From Actinomycetota bacterium (lineage in GTDB: Bacteria; Actinomycetota; Actinomycetes; Actinomycetales; Microbacteriaceae): a DNA stretch of 64,000 bases. Of this stretch, positions 25,251-35,852 are shown piece after piece. Numbering within the stretch: position 1 is the first letter of the stretch; each line of letters begins with the position of its first letter. The stretch is from the NCBI GenBank assembly GCA_947449765.1, contig CANFSP010000004.1:124001-188000 (forward strand), given 5' to 3'. The notes under the pieces were generated by a model that was given only the letters and a program-made list of their open reading frames with translations, did not search any database and was not told where the DNA came from. A program made the translations under genes and the position numbers.

Positions 25251-27464
25251 TCAACGACCGCGGGATTTTCCCTCTCCGGGTGACTTGGGATCGGGAAGTG
25301 CGTCGAGCACACTATCGAGCATTTCCGACGTATCGACGGTTGCCCGGCGGGACTTGCGGCCACGCACACGGACTGGGATGTCGAGAATTTCGACGACGTC
25401 GTTTTCGTCAAAAATGTCGACGGTGTCGTGTGCGTCACTCAGATCGAGTTCGTCGCTGTTGAGCTCGATGTCACCCTCAACCCGTGTATTCGGGTCGTCA
25501 GATTCGTGCTCGTGGTTGTGCCCCAGAGTGCTTGCGGCAATCTGTGCCAGAGCGCTTGAGGCCCCCTGAGGAATGCCATGCGGTTCAACCACGAGTTTCT
25601 CGGTCCCCCGACCGCGGCGCCGGGATGAACGTTCCGCCGGCGCGGAATTCGAGGACGACGATGAACCGGATGTCGCTTTTCGGATGACGGGCTCGTGATA
25701 CACAATCACGCCGCGGCCAGCGCAGATGTCACACGGTTCACTAAACGTTTCGAGCAAGCCGAGACCCACTTTTTTGCGCGTCATCTGCACCAGACCGAGA
25801 GACGTGACCTCGGCGACTTGGTGTTTCGTCCGATCTCGACTCAGGCACTCGATTAGCCTCCGATGCACGAGGTCACGGTTGGACTCCAGCACCATGTCGA
25901 TAAAGTCCACCACGATGATTCCTCCGATATCCCGGAGCCTCAGTTGACGAACAATCTCTTCGGCAGCCTCGAGGTTGTTTTTTGTCACCGTCTCTTCGAG
26001 GTTTCCACCTGAACCGACAAATTTCCCGGTGTTGACGTCGACGACCGTCATGGCTTCGGTTCGATCGATGACCAACGAGCCACCGGATGGCAACCAGACC
26101 TTACGGTCAAGAGCCTTCTCAATCTGCTCGGTCACCCGGTAAGTCTGAAAAGCATCAAATTGTCCATCGTGAATCTCGACACGTTCGAGCAATTCTGGGG
26201 CGACTTGAGCCAGGTAGGTCTCAATCGTCGACCGCGCGCTCTCGCCGTCAATGATCATCTTGTGGAAGTCTTCGTTGAAGACATCGCGCACAATCTTGAT
26301 CAGGAGATCAGGCTCGCTGTGCAGGAGTGCAGGTGCGTTGCCCGCTTCGACCTTCTTCTGAATACTTGCCCACTGCGACGTCAAGCGCTGAACGTCAATC
26401 GTCAATTGCTCTTCACTCGCGCCTTCAGCGGCCGTACGTACGATGACTCCCACATTGTCGGGGAGCACCTCTTTGAGAATTTTCTTGAGCCGGGTGCGTT
26501 CGTTTTCGGGAAGTTTGCGGCTAATACCGTTCATAGACCCGTTCGGAACATAAACCAGGTATCGACCGGGCAGCGAGACCTGACTGGTGAGTCGGGCTCC
26601 CTTGTGACCTACCGGATCTTTCGTCACCTGAACCAAGACACGATCTCCGGGCTTCAGCGCCAACTCGATGCGCCGAGGTTGATTTCCCGTCTCGACCGAA
26701 TCCCAGTCCACTTCGCCGGAATACAAAACAGCGTTTCGTCCGCGTCCGATGTCGACGAATGCCGCCTCCATCGAGGGCAGGACATTCTGCACTTTGCCTA
26801 AGTAGACATTTCCAATCAGGCTCGCCTCAGACGACCGGGCTACATAGTGCTCAACGAGGACGTTGTCTTCCAAGACACCGATCTGAATACGATCGTCCTT
26901 CTCGCGAACGACCATCATGCGGTCTACCGCCTCTCGACGCGCGAGGAACTCGCTCTCGGTGATGACGGTGCGTCGCCGACCAGAATCACGGCTGTCGCGT
27001 CGACGTTGCTTCTTAGCCTCTAAACGCGTTGAGCCACGAACCCGCTGCGGCTCGTTGGAGAGCTCGTTGTCTCTGCTTGGTCGCACTTCAGCGGAGTCAC
27101 CGCGCGTACGCGTGCGTCGACGGCTAGGAACGCCCTCATCCGCATCGTCCTCGTCCCGAGGATTTACTGTCGAGCGATCACGACGTTGCGGGCGACTTGA
27201 GCGACTGTCCCGATCATAACGGTCAGGTCGAGCCTCCCGATCGGGAAACCGGTCTCGACGACGATCTGTCTGTGGAGGGGCCGGCGGTGCATAAAAGATG
27301 AGGTCGGTGATTTCCTCCGCAGAAAGCGTCGGAAAGACAGGTACATCAGCAATAACGATTTGCGCCTCAGCCGTGACATCTCCTTCGGGCGCTACCTCAG
27401 TCAGAGGTGTGTAGGCCCGTGAGGAGTCGGGTTCGAGGAACAATCCAAAATTTTCATTCACCAT
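25251..27464 (-). CDS. rne: Ribonuclease E/G
   Basis: A 737-residue RNase E/G family endoribonuclease, the main enzyme of mRNA decay and rRNA processing in actinobacteria. An Arg/Asp-rich disordered extension (about residues 60-180) precedes the S1 domain (GNVYLGKVQNVLPSMEAAFVDIG). The catalytic DNase I-like part has VVDVNTGKFVGSG and IIVVDFIDM carrying the metal-binding Asp residues. The zinc-link CDICAGRG follows. The acidic C-terminal tail is probably unstructured. It lies upstream of rplU-rpmA on the same strand, the usual actinobacterial order. Confidence 0.96.
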   Translation of the reverse strand: MVNENFGLFLEPDSSRAYTPLTEVAPEGDVTAEAQIVIADVPVFPTLSAEEITDLIFYAPPAPPQTDRRRDRFPDREARPDRYDRDSRSSRPQRRDRSTVNPRDEDDADEGVPSRRRTRTRGDSAEVRPSRDNELSNEPQRVRGSTRLEAKKQRRRDSRDSGRRRTVITESEFLARREAVDRMMVVREKDDRIQIGVLEDNVLVEHYVARSSEASLIGNVYLGKVQNVLPSMEAAFVDIGRGRNAVLYSGEVDWDSVETGNQPRRIELALKPGDRVLVQVTKDPVGHKGARLTSQVSLPGRYLVYVPNGSMNGISRKLPENERTRLKKILKEVLPDNVGVIVRTAAEGASEEQLTIDVQRLTSQWASIQKKVEAGNAPALLHSEPDLLIKIVRDVFNEDFHKMIIDGESARSTIETYLAQVAPELLERVEIHDGQFDAFQTYRVTEQIEKALDRKVWLPSGGSLVIDRTEAMTVVDVNTGKFVGSGGNLEETVTKNNLEAAEEIVRQLRLRDIGGIIVVDFIDMVLESNRDLVHRRLIECLSRDRTKHQVAEVTSLGLVQMTRKKVGLGLLETFSEPCDICAGRGVIVYHEPVIRKATSGSSSSSNSAPAERSSRRRGRGTEKLVVEPHGIPQGASSALAQIAASTLGHNHEHESDDPNTRVEGDIELNSDELDLSDAHDTVDIFDENDVVEILDIPVRVRGRKSRRATVDTSEMLDSVLDALPDPKSPGEGKSRGR

Positions 27465-27829
27465 GGGAGGTGCACTCTCTTCATGCTTTCCTCAGAATTC
27501 GGAGGACAGCATTTGCTTATTGGGGCGAAATGCGAGGTTCATTTTCGCAAACAGCTCGTAAACAAGCCGCTAAGAGTATGAGCCTCACTCATTCACCAAA
27601 CTCTGACGCAGAAAGGCGGTGTGCCCAACTGCCCGTGGGTGTTCACAATGAATACCCACACGCGTAAAACCTCTCAAGGGGTCTTACAAAGTCTTCGTGC
27701 CACTCACGGTTGTGATGATGGCCTGACTCCAGTATCGCACGCCGTCGGCAATCCGAGACGATTTACCCGAAAGTGAAATATCTCTCGTGTTCAGAGAATT
27801 GACGGTCAGGAGTTGGAATAATCACTAGC
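27465..27829. other. Intergenic region between rne and the VKOR gene
   Basis: This 365-bp gap carries the divergent control regions of rne and the VKOR-family gene. I find no protein-coding gene in it. It contains a 25-bp palindrome at 27635-27659 and, on the minus strand, a promoter-like TTGAGA-N17-TATTCA whose -10 falls within that palindrome. A transcript from it would give rne a leader of about 170 bases. Confidence 0.5.
27635..27659. repeat. 25-bp palindrome in the rne leader region
   Basis: Arms of 11 bases (GTGGGTGTTCA and TGAATACCCAC) flank a three-base loop; ten of eleven pairs are Watson-Crick and the remaining pair is a G-T wobble. It could be an operator dyad or an RNA hairpin in the rne leader. 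Confidence 0.7.
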
Positions 27830-28429
27830 GTGACTCTCATAACGACTCCCCGCCGCCCAACCGCCTTTGCCATCTTCCTGATCGTGGTGGCGTTACTGGG
27901 ACTCGCCGCAGCATTCGCGTTAACTTATGAAAAGTTTTTCCACCTCATGCACCCGGAAACCACCCCGTCGTGTGACTTCAGCATCGTCGTGCAATGCGGC
28001 AAAAACTTGAGTTCGTGGCAGGGCTCACTCTTCGGATTCCCAAATCCTCTGATTGGACTCATGGCCTGGCCTGTGGTCATCACCTCGGGAGTGGCTCTCT
28101 TAGGTGGGTCAACTTTTGCCAGGTGGTTCTGGCGCGCTTTTGGGGTAGTCAGCCTGTTGGCATTCGTGTTCGTCATCTGGCTTTTCGCAGAAAGCGTTTT
28201 TGAACTTGGGACGCTCTGCCCCTGGTGCATGGTGACATGGGTGGCCACGATCTCTCTCGTGGTCGTGTTCAAGGGCTGGTCATTCAAAAATGGCGTGTGG
28301 GGCGACGCGCCCTGGCTCAGGAGCCTCGGAACAAAAGTGCTCTCCTGGTCGCCGACAATCATCCTGGTCATCCTCGTCATCGAGGCGGTCATCGCCCAGA
28401 TCCGCTTGGACTGGATTCACTACCTCTAA
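27830..28429 (+). CDS. Vitamin K epoxide reductase (VKOR) family protein
   Basis: A 199-residue membrane protein with about five helices. It carries the VKOR cysteines: a loop pair in the first half (TPSCDFSIVVQCGKNL, about residues 45-60) and the active-site CPWC late in the protein (about residue 131) next to a helix. Bacterial VKOR homologues reoxidise a DsbA-like partner and so drive disulfide formation outside the membrane using quinones. No DsbA gene lies beside it. The GTG at 27830 follows AATAAT by seven bases, which may be another leaderless start. Confidence 0.9.
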   Translation: MTLITTPRRPTAFAIFLIVVALLGLAAAFALTYEKFFHLMHPETTPSCDFSIVVQCGKNLSSWQGSLFGFPNPLIGLMAWPVVITSGVALLGGSTFARWFWRAFGVVSLLAFVFVIWLFAESVFELGTLCPWCMVTWVATISLVVVFKGWSFKNGVWGDAPWLRSLGTKVLSWSPTIILVILVIEAVIAQIRLDWIHYL

Positions 28430-28450
28430 ATCTCAACGCACTATTAGATA

Positions 28451-28465
28451 CCCTGAAGTTCAGGG
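28451..28465. promoter_or_regulatory. 15-bp palindrome upstream of the DHA2 exporter
   Basis: CCCTGAA and TTCAGGG are perfect seven-base arms around one base, 22 bases after the VKOR stop and 94 bases before the exporter start. The near-zero loop favours a protein operator over a terminator. Confidence 0.4.
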
Positions 28466-28558
28466 CGTAGACCTTCTCGTGTCCATTCCTGGCACGTCTC
28501 GCTAACGCCTCACTGAACTACCTTCCCGCCACCATTCCCATTCGCCGCAAAGGCTGCC

Positions 28559-30016
28559 ATGACCGTCCCCGTTGATGTGCGTCTTGATCCGCGCAATAAA
28601 GTGGCTCTCTCGGTTCTTCTTGTGGCGACTTTCGTCGTCTTTCTCAACGAAACAATCCTTGGTGTTGCCCTGCCACAAATCATGGCAAACCTCAACATCA
28701 CGGCAAGCACCGGGCAGTGGCTTTCCACGTCCTACATGCTGGTGATGGCGATTGTCATTCCGATAACCGGCTTCCTGCTCCAAAGGTTCAGCATGCGCAG
28801 CATGTTTGCCTTTGCCATGGGCATGTTCAGCATCGGCACGCTACTTGGGGCGCTGGCACCAGATTTTGGACTCCTCCTCTTCGCCCGAATCGTGCAAGCG
28901 TCGGGTACCGCCATCATGATGCCTCTACTCATGACGAACCTCATGGTGATGGTTCCCGAAGCGATTCGTGGAAAAATCATGGGGACCATTTCCATCGTCT
29001 TGTCGGTGGCGCCTGCAATTGGACCAGCTGTATCGGGACTAGTGCTCAGCATTCTCAACTGGCGCTGGCTTTTTTGGCTTGTCCTGCCGATTGCACTCGT
29101 CACCCTCGTGCTGGGAACGATCCGCATCTCGACGATGGGCGAGAAGAAGCGAGTACCGGTGGATGTGCTGTCCATCATCCTCTCGGCGCTGGGCTTTTCT
29201 GGTCTCGTCTATGGACTGAGCAGTTTTGCTGAAGCCGCGAGGGGAACATCCCTCGTGTCGCCGTATCTTCCTCTGGTTGCGGGCGCGGTCCTTTTTGGAC
29301 TGTTTGTGTGGCGTCAGTTGAGTTTGCAGAAAACCGACCGCGCCCTGCTCGACCTGCGAACCTTTCGGGCATCCTCATTTTCGATTGCGATCATCCTGAT
29401 GGTCATCTTCATGATGTCTCTTTTCGGAGTGTCCATTGTGATGCCGATTTATGCCCAGGATGTGCTTGGGGTTACTGCGCTGACCACGGGGCTCTTTCTT
29501 CTTCCGGGGGGTCTCGCCATGGGGCTTCTCGGACCCGTGGTCGGAAAACTCTATGACCGGTGGGGTGCGCCCCGACTCGTTCTTCCGGGAACACTGATCG
29601 TCGTGATGAGCATGTGGTCATTCACTCTGTTCGACCAGTTCACCTGGCCCGTGTGGATCCTCATTACGAACGCCACCTTGAGCATGGGGATGGCATTGAT
29701 TTTTACGCCACTGTTTACCGTGTCAATGAGTTCCGTTCCCGCACAGTTGTATTCGCACGCTAGCGCGACCATCGGCTCGGTGCAGCAGTTAGCGGGCGCT
29801 GCCGGGACAGCTCTGTTCGTCACGGTTCTCACCGCTGTGGCCTATTCATCATCGAGTGCGACCTCCGGCTCCAACGCGAGTGTGAGTCAGCTGGCCGCAG
29901 GAATGCACGCGGCATTCCTGTGCGGCGCAATCATCGTCACTCTCGCGATTATTCCCGCCGTGATGCTACGTGGGCCGGCAACGCGTGACGAAATGGACCT
30001 AGAGCTTCAGCCCTAG
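28559..30016 (+). CDS. DHA2-family (EmrB/QacA-type) drug/proton antiporter
   Basis: A 485-residue major facilitator with about 14 membrane helices. The early motif FVVFLNETILGVALPQI, then TGQWLSTSYMLVMAIVIPITGFL and RIVQASGTAIMMPLL, match the DHA2 motifs around helices 1, 2 and 4 (motif C-like proline/glycine pattern in helix 5, SVAPAIGPAVSGLVL). These export drugs or metabolites in exchange for protons. No regulator lies adjacent, but a palindrome upstream may be an operator site. Confidence 0.9.
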   Translation: MTVPVDVRLDPRNKVALSVLLVATFVVFLNETILGVALPQIMANLNITASTGQWLSTSYMLVMAIVIPITGFLLQRFSMRSMFAFAMGMFSIGTLLGALAPDFGLLLFARIVQASGTAIMMPLLMTNLMVMVPEAIRGKIMGTISIVLSVAPAIGPAVSGLVLSILNWRWLFWLVLPIALVTLVLGTIRISTMGEKKRVPVDVLSIILSALGFSGLVYGLSSFAEAARGTSLVSPYLPLVAGAVLFGLFVWRQLSLQKTDRALLDLRTFRASSFSIAIILMVIFMMSLFGVSIVMPIYAQDVLGVTALTTGLFLLPGGLAMGLLGPVVGKLYDRWGAPRLVLPGTLIVVMSMWSFTLFDQFTWPVWILITNATLSMGMALIFTPLFTVSMSSVPAQLYSHASATIGSVQQLAGAAGTALFVTVLTAVAYSSSSATSGSNASVSQLAAGMHAAFLCGAIIVTLAIIPAVMLRGPATRDEMDLELQP

Positions 30017-30055
30017 GCTCGCCTCACGACGTTGCAGTCTGTGCAGGCTGCTTCG

Positions 30056-30475
30056 TTAGAACCAGAGTGCGAGTTCCCGCGCTGCCGACTCGACCGAATC
30101 GGAACCGTGAACGAGGTTCTGGGCGACCTTGAGTCCCCAGTCGCGGCCGAGGTCTCCACGAATCGTTCCCGGGGCCGCAGTCGTCGGGTCGGTCGTGCCG
30201 GCAAGCGACCGGAAACCCTCAATCACTCGCTCTCCGCGGAGGCGAATCGCAACAACAGGACCAGAGAGCATGAACTCCACGAGCGGCTCAAAGAACGGCT
30301 TGCCTTCGTGCTCTGCGTAGTGCTGGTGAAGCAGTTCTTTCGTGGCGGTGACCATGCGCAAGTCGACGATGTCGTAGCCTTTGGCCTCAATCCGACGAAG
30401 GATTTCACCGGTCAGGTGACGCTTGACGCCATCCGGTTTGATGAGGACGAGGGTTTCTTCACGCGATGCGCTCAC
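30056..30475 (-). CDS. ndk: Nucleoside diphosphate kinase
   Basis: A 139-residue kinase that balances nucleoside triphosphate pools. [19 protein letters not shown] is the conserved N-terminal stretch, and the active-site histidine lies in [15 protein letters not shown], as in all Ndk proteins. It starts directly at the end of the DUF4233 gene and is the last gene of ileS-folC-DUF4233-ndk. Confidence 0.97.
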   Translation of the reverse strand: MSASREETLVLIKPDGVKRHLTGEILRRIEAKGYDIVDLRMVTATKELLHQHYAEHEGKPFFEPLVEFMLSGPVVAIRLRGERVIEGFRSLAGTTDPTTAAPGTIRGDLGRDWGLKVAQNLVHGSDSVESAARELALWF

Positions 30476-30847
30476 TTAGCTAGCCTTTTTCTTGTCAATA
30501 CGTGCCCCAGCGATCATGGCGTAGGTCCATGCTGAAGCAAAAACGATTCCTACGAAAAACATAGTGGGTTGGATGAGGCCACTCGCGATAACCAGAGCCT
30601 GCACGATCCAACCAGCGATGATGCCGACCTGCCACCGAAGGAGCCCCACGAGCGCGATCATGAGCACGGCCAACCCCCATCCCCCACCTAGGGCGATTGC
30701 CGGCGGGAGTGTTTTGAGACCAAAAAGCACGAGTGCCGCAAGAAAAACGACGACGGACTCAAATCCTAGAACGACGGATGCGAGCAGCTCAGTCACACTG
30801 CGTACCCGGCGCGGACGCACCGGTGGTTGTTCAGACGCCTTGCTCAT
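30476..30847 (-). CDS. DUF4233 membrane protein
   Basis: A 123-residue protein with four predicted membrane helices (about residues 20-110) and a basic N-terminal tail. The position between folC and ndk is characteristic of actinobacterial DUF4233 proteins. The function is unknown. The ATG overlaps the folC stop as ATGA, so it is translationally coupled to it; the upstream in-frame methionine is rejected for that reason. Confidence 0.85.
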   Translation of the reverse strand: MSKASEQPPVRPRRVRSVTELLASVVLGFESVVVFLAALVLFGLKTLPPAIALGGGWGLAVLMIALVGLLRWQVGIIAGWIVQALVIASGLIQPTMFFVGIVFASAWTYAMIAGARIDKKKAS

Positions 30848-32235
30848 GTGAAGTCTCTCCATCCTCGTGTCGCCTGCGCAAGCGCGATGGTTTCGCCGAC
30901 CAACACGATGGATCCCGCAACCACAACAGCAGCGTCTTCCGACGTGGCAGCGGCACGAGCCCGGGCATGCGCGAGTGCCTCGGCTACGGTCGCTGCCGTG
31001 TGAACCTCTACGTCGGGAGCTACCTCGCGGGCGAGCAGAGCAATTTCCGCGGCGGGCATTGCTCGTTCCGTGTCGAGGTCGGGGACGATAAAGCGGGACG
31101 CGACCGGAGCGAGCGCACTGAGCATCCCTCGAACGTCTTTATCGGCGAGACCGGCGAAAACACATGTGACATCGTCGAAGGTGAAGAACTCGCCGAGCGC
31201 AGTGGCGAGTGAGCGGGCTCCGTGTGGGTTGTGCGCAGCATCCACCAGCACAGTGGGTTCGGTGGCGAGCAACTGCAAACGGCCCGGCGAGGTCACCGTG
31301 GCGAATGCTTCGGAGATGACCTCGGGATCAAGCTGCTGTGAACCGCCACCGATGAAACTCTCGACAGCGAGAACAGCAAGTTGGGCGTTGACGGCTTGGT
31401 GTGCCCCGTAGAGAGAGAGAAAGATATCCTCATACCGCGCGGCAATGCCTGTGATGGTGAGGAGCTGACCGCCGACGGCGAGCGTCGAGGACACACTCAA
31501 CCCGGGATCATCGGTAAATCTGATAGTCGAGTTGGCACGTTCAGCCGCTTCGCGAAGTACCTCGCGAGCATCCGGTTGCTGCGGCGCAGACACAACTAGG
31601 CTGTCCGGCTTGATGATTCCCGACTTGGTCTGCGCGATCGCGCGAATCGTGGACCCCAGCCGTTCCATGTGATCCAAGTCGATTGGCGTGAACACGGCGA
31701 CATCAGCGTCGGCGACGTTAGTCGAATCCCACTCGCCGCCAAGTCCTACCTCAATGACCGCAACGTCGACGGGAGCATCGGCAAAGGCCGCGAAGGCCAG
31801 AATTGACAAGACCTCAAAGTAGGTGAGTCGTGGCTCTCCGGCTTCGCGAAGTTCCTCGTCGACGAGGCGAATGTACGGCTCGATGTCGCGCCAATTGTCA
31901 ACAAACTTTTCATCGATTATCGGCTCACCGTCAACCTGTATCCGCTCAGCTAAGTGGACGAGATGAGGGCTCGTGAAAAGTCCGGTACGCAGCCCATAGG
32001 TGCGCAGGATTGACTCGATGAGTCGAGCCGTGCTGGTCTTGCCGTTTGTTCCGGCGACCTGAATGATCGGATACGCGCGATGAACGTCACCGAGCATCTC
32101 GACCACTTTGCGCGTGGGTTCGAGCCTCGGTTGAGGAGATCCCTCGCCGAGACGCGCGTGAAGCTCGAGAACAATCTCGCGAGCATCTGCCGCAAAGTCG
32201 CGTGACTCGTTGCCCTCGAAATCAGAGTCAGACAT
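30844..32235 (-). CDS. folC: Folylpolyglutamate synthase / dihydrofolate synthase
   Basis: A 463-residue Mur-ligase-like enzyme that adds glutamate to folates. The P-loop is [57 protein letters not shown] and [13 protein letters not shown] are the family motifs. It starts eight bases inside the 3' end of ileS. Together with pabB and pabC at 4.8-6.9 kb it shows folate synthesis is encoded at two places in the window. Confidence 0.96.
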   Translation of the reverse strand: MSDSDFEGNESRDFAADAREIVLELHARLGEGSPQPRLEPTRKVVEMLGDVHRAYPIIQVAGTNGKTSTARLIESILRTYGLRTGLFTSPHLVHLAERIQVDGEPIIDEKFVDNWRDIEPYIRLVDEELREAGEPRLTYFEVLSILAFAAFADAPVDVAVIEVGLGGEWDSTNVADADVAVFTPIDLDHMERLGSTIRAIAQTKSGIIKPDSLVVSAPQQPDAREVLREAAERANSTIRFTDDPGLSVSSTLAVGGQLLTITGIAARYEDIFLSLYGAHQAVNAQLAVLAVESFIGGGSQQLDPEVISEAFATVTSPGRLQLLATEPTVLVDAAHNPHGARSLATALGEFFTFDDVTCVFAGLADKDVRGMLSALAPVASRFIVPDLDTERAMPAAEIALLAREVAPDVEVHTAATVAEALAHARARAAATSEDAAVVVAGSIVLVGETIALAQATRGWRDFT

Positions 32236-35200
32236 CGACGACCTTTGTTTCCCGTTCTACCGACACAACGAATGCTCCGACGTTTGCAAAAGCTCCCGCG
32301 TCGAAACGAGCAATGTGCTCGGGTGATCCCCCAGCAACCGAGGCAATCCATTCGCTTGCGAGCTGTGATTCCACGGTGTCGAGGTGCCCATGCGTGCTCA
32401 TCGAGGCAATCGTGAACGATGTGGCCAAAGTTTCTCCCGCCACGTCCACGTCAACAACCGACCTCAAGGCAGAGGCGTCCTCTTCAGCGAAGCAGACCAC
32501 GGTCAGCGAAATTCGATCGCTCACGTCAAAGCCAGCCGACTTACGGGTGTCTTGAATTGCGCGAATGACATCGCGGGCGAGACCCTCCGCCTCGAGCTCG
32601 GGCGTCATCACGGTGTCGAGCAACACAAATCCACCACCGGTGATGAGGGCAAGGGCGAGCTGAGTCCCATCATCCGTGGGAGCGGTCTCGAGCGTGAGCT
32701 CGAATTCTCCGTCTTCGAGGGGGGTGCCATCTACCACGACGACGCCATCATCCTCGAGTTTCCACGCTCCAGCCTTGGCAGCCTGAATGATGCGTTGCAC
32801 GTCTTTACCGAGCCGAGGACCGGCCGCACGAGCGTTCACCGAAAGTCGCTGAGTGATTCCATACTCGGCCGCACTCGATTCGGATTGCGTCACTAGATTT
32901 ACGCTTTTGACGTTGAGCTCATCGCGCAAAATATCGGTAAACGGTTCGAGCCCCGCAACGTCCGAAGAGACCACGGTAAGCGCCGCGAGGGGCAAACGCA
33001 CGCGTAAGCCAGTCCGTTTGCGCAGAGCAAGTGCGTGCGAGGTGATGTCTCGAACGGCATCCATCGCCTCAACCAGTGCGGGCTCTTCGGGAAATAGATC
33101 AGCATCGGGCCAATCGGTCAGATGAACACTCCGACCCCCGGTTAGTCCTTGCCAGATGTTCTCGGTAATGAGAGGAAGAAGTGGCGCGCTGATCCGACAC
33201 AGCGTTTCGAGGACGGTATAGAGCGTGTCAAATGCTTCGCGTCCCGATTCACCGCCAGCCCAGAACCTGTCTCTCGAACGACGGACGTACCAGTTGGTCA
33301 AGACATCGGCGAACTCACGAAGTGTGGCGCATGCCATGGTTGAGTCGAGCACATCCAAATGCGCCTGAACCGCAGTCACCACGTCACGAGTCTTGGCGAG
33401 AATGTATCGATCAAGGACGTTCGTTGAGTCCGTCCGCCACGTTGCCTCGTAGCCGTCGGCATTCGCATAGATGGAGAAGAAATAGTAGGTGTTCCAGAGC
33501 GGTAACAGCATCTGCCGCACACCCTCTCGGATGCCCTCCTCGGTGACGATGAGATTCCCACCTCGAAGAACTGGCGAGCTCATGAGGAACCAACGCATGG
33601 CATCCGAACCGTCACGGTCGAATACCTCATTCACGTCCGGGTAGTTGCGCAGTGACTTGGACATCTTCTGCCCATCGCTGCCCAACACGATTCCGTGGCT
33701 GATCACATTGCTGAACGCGGGTCGGTCAAACAGCGCCGTCGAGAGGATGTGCATGGTGTAGAACCAGCCACGCGTCTGACCGATGTACTCCACGATGAAA
33801 TCCGCGGGTGAGTGACTGTCGAACCACTCTTGGTTATCGAACGGGTAGTGCACCTGCGCAAACGGCATCGATCCCGAATCGAACCACACATCCAACACGT
33901 CGGTGATGCGCCTCATCGTGGATGCTCCCGACGGGTCGTCGGGATTGGGCCTGGTCAGTTCGTCGATATAGGGTCGGTGCAAGTCGGTGGGGCGCACCCC
34001 AAAGTCTCGTTCAATCTCATCGAGAGAACCGTAGACGTCAACGCGCGGGAAGTCGGGATTGTCGCTCTTCCAGACGGGGATGGGTGATCCCCAGTAGCGG
34101 TTTCGGGAGATAGACCAGTCTCGCGCTCCCGCAACCCACTTGCCGAACTGGCCATCCTTGACGTTCTCGGGAACCCAGGTGATGTCTTGGTTGAGCGTTT
34201 CCATGCGGTCACGGAAGTCCGTGACGCGAACGAACCAACTCGAGACGGCGCGATAGATCAGCGGGGTGCGACAGCGCCAGCAGTGCGGATAGCTGTGTTC
34301 GTAGCTGGCGACGCGCACGAGGCGTCCCATCTCGCGCAATTTTTTCGTGAGCGGTTTGTTAGCGTCGAAAACCTGTAGTCCGGCGATGTCCCCGAATCGC
34401 GAGAGAAACTTGCCCCCGTCATCAACCGAAAGCATGATGGGGATGCCCGCCAGCTCACACACGCGCTGGTCATCCTCACCGTACGCAGGTGCCAAGTGCA
34501 CGATTCCCGTTCCATCGGCAGCCGTGACGTAGTCGTCCGGAATGATTCGCCAAGCGTTTTCGGCGTACGCAGGTTCGTCGGCATAGAAATCCCAGAGCCT
34601 CTGGTACTCGACGCCCGCTAGCTCGGCGCCGCGAAATGTCATGGTGACCGCGTGAGCAGCCAAAGCGGCGTCCTCGTAGCCAAGGTCTTTCGCGTAATTT
34701 CCGACCAAATCGGTGGCAATCAGAAAACGATCCCCCATTGAGCTTGCCGACACCATCCCCTCGGGCAGACCGTTCGGACCGACCGGGTAGACGCCGTACT
34801 CGATCTGCGGGCCGACCGCGAGAGCGGCGTTGGTGGGCAAGGTCCACGGTGTCGTCGTCCAACCCAGGGCACGCACTTCGTCGATACCCAATTCGACAGC
34901 CCTGGCACCGGTGAGGGGGAAGGTCACAGTAACCGACTGGTCTTGACGCATCTTGTAGACGTCGTCATCCATGCGGAGTTCGTGATTCGAGAGCGGAGTT
35001 TCGTCATTCCAGCAATACGGCAATACGCGAAAACCCTCGTACGCCAGTCCCTTGTCGTACAGCTTTTTGAAGGCCCAGATCACGCTCTCCATGAACGTGA
35101 TGTCGAGCGTCTTGTAGTCGTTGTCAAAATCGACCCATCGCGCCTGTCGGGTGACGTACTCCTGCCACTCCTGTGTGTAAGCGAGAACGGATTCGCGAGC

Positions 35201-35611
35201 AGCCCGGTTAAAGGTCTCGATTCCCATCTCTTCGATTTCGTCTTTTTTGGTGATGCCTAGCTGACGCATCGCCTCGAGCTCCGCGGGAAGTCCGTGGGTG
35301 TCCCATCCGAACCGACGCTCGACACGCTTGCCGCGCATGGTTTGGTACCGCGGAAAGATGTCTTTCGCATACCCGGTCAGCAGGTGCCCGTAGTGCGGCA
35401 GCCCATTGGCGAAAGGCGGTCCGTCGTAGAAAACCCATTCCGTGGCGCCTTGCTCGGCACGCTGAGCGATAGACACGCGAAAGGTGTCGTCGCGCTTCCA
35501 GAATTCGAGGATGGCCTCTTCGATCGCCGGGAATGACGGTGAGGGCGATATGCCGTCAGCGGCTGAGCCAGTCGAAACCGGACCGAATGCACTCGATTTG
35601 GGGTAACTCAC
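32228..35611 (-). CDS. ileS: Isoleucyl-tRNA synthetase, eukaryal-like type
   Basis: An 1127-residue class I synthetase. The motifs are [20 protein letters not shown] (HIGH loop), [13 protein letters not shown], the CP1 editing domain ([19 protein letters not shown]) and [11 protein letters not shown]. The sequence pattern and length fit the type 2 (eukaryal-like) IleRS that occurs in many actinobacteria and is typically less sensitive to mupirocin. The GTG at 35611 is chosen because GGAG lies about ten bases upstream and a T-box leader ends there; an in-frame ATG at 35647 lies inside the leader. The stop overlaps folC by eight bases. Confidence 0.96.
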   Translation of the reverse strand: MSYPKSSAFGPVSTGSAADGISPSPSFPAIEEAILEFWKRDDTFRVSIAQRAEQGATEWVFYDGPPFANGLPHYGHLLTGYAKDIFPRYQTMRGKRVERRFGWDTHGLPAELEAMRQLGITKKDEIEEMGIETFNRAARESVLAYTQEWQEYVTRQARWVDFDNDYKTLDITFMESVIWAFKKLYDKGLAYEGFRVLPYCWNDETPLSNHELRMDDDVYKMRQDQSVTVTFPLTGARAVELGIDEVRALGWTTTPWTLPTNAALAVGPQIEYGVYPVGPNGLPEGMVSASSMGDRFLIATDLVGNYAKDLGYEDAALAAHAVTMTFRGAELAGVEYQRLWDFYADEPAYAENAWRIIPDDYVTAADGTGIVHLAPAYGEDDQRVCELAGIPIMLSVDDGGKFLSRFGDIAGLQVFDANKPLTKKLREMGRLVRVASYEHSYPHCWRCRTPLIYRAVSSWFVRVTDFRDRMETLNQDITWVPENVKDGQFGKWVAGARDWSISRNRYWGSPIPVWKSDNPDFPRVDVYGSLDEIERDFGVRPTDLHRPYIDELTRPNPDDPSGASTMRRITDVLDVWFDSGSMPFAQVHYPFDNQEWFDSHSPADFIVEYIGQTRGWFYTMHILSTALFDRPAFSNVISHGIVLGSDGQKMSKSLRNYPDVNEVFDRDGSDAMRWFLMSSPVLRGGNLIVTEEGIREGVRQMLLPLWNTYYFFSIYANADGYEATWRTDSTNVLDRYILAKTRDVVTAVQAHLDVLDSTMACATLREFADVLTNWYVRRSRDRFWAGGESGREAFDTLYTVLETLCRISAPLLPLITENIWQGLTGGRSVHLTDWPDADLFPEEPALVEAMDAVRDITSHALALRKRTGLRVRLPLAALTVVSSDVAGLEPFTDILRDELNVKSVNLVTQSESSAAEYGITQRLSVNARAAGPRLGKDVQRIIQAAKAGAWKLEDDGVVVVDGTPLEDGEFELTLETAPTDDGTQLALALITGGGFVLLDTVMTPELEAEGLARDVIRAIQDTRKSAGFDVSDRISLTVVCFAEEDASALRSVVDVDVAGETLATSFTIASMSTHGHLDTVESQLASEWIASVAGGSPEHIARFDAGAFANVGAFVVSVERETKVVDV

Positions 35612-35840
35612 GGGCGAATCTCCAGGGGCGATAGGAATGTGGATCAACTACTTCGCCAGGACGCAGTCACCCTTCGGCTTCCACGCGGTACCACCTGAGC
35701 TTGTCGCGATTTCTCGCGACCCCTCTTTCGTTGGCTGTGACGGGCCAGACCCGTTCGGTTCTACTGTTTGTTGACCGCCGCAAAGCACCCAACAAAGTTC
35801 TTCCGAAAGCTCCCCGGTGATAGCCGGATTTACGCTCGTG
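35612..35840 (-). promoter_or_regulatory. T-box riboswitch leader of ileS
   Basis: The conserved T-box sequence AGGTGGTACCGCG is present on the minus strand at 35684-35696. A short Stem I region with CCGGCTATCACCGGGGAGC presents the isoleucine specifier ATC at 35821-35819. Between them are two clear hairpins: ACGGG/CCCGT at 35740-35754, and GTCGCGA-GAAA-TCGCGAC at 35703-35720. There is no terminator hairpin with a U-tract before the start, so control is probably translational, by sequestering the GGAG ribosome-binding site until uncharged tRNA-Ile binds. This is the known actinobacterial ileS arrangement with an ultrashort Stem I. Confidence 0.9.
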
Positions 35841-35846
35841 ATTCCT

Positions 35847-35852
35847 ATTCTA
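35847..35852 (-). promoter_or_regulatory. -10 element of the ileS T-box transcript
   Basis: TAGAAT on the minus strand lies just upstream of Stem I, predicting a start near 35840 and a leader of about 230 bases. The -35 region is weak. Confidence 0.5.

Noticed and set aside
32228-35647. ATG at 35647 as the ileS start
   Set aside because: It lies inside the T-box leader; the GTG at 35611 has the ribosome-binding site and fits translational control.
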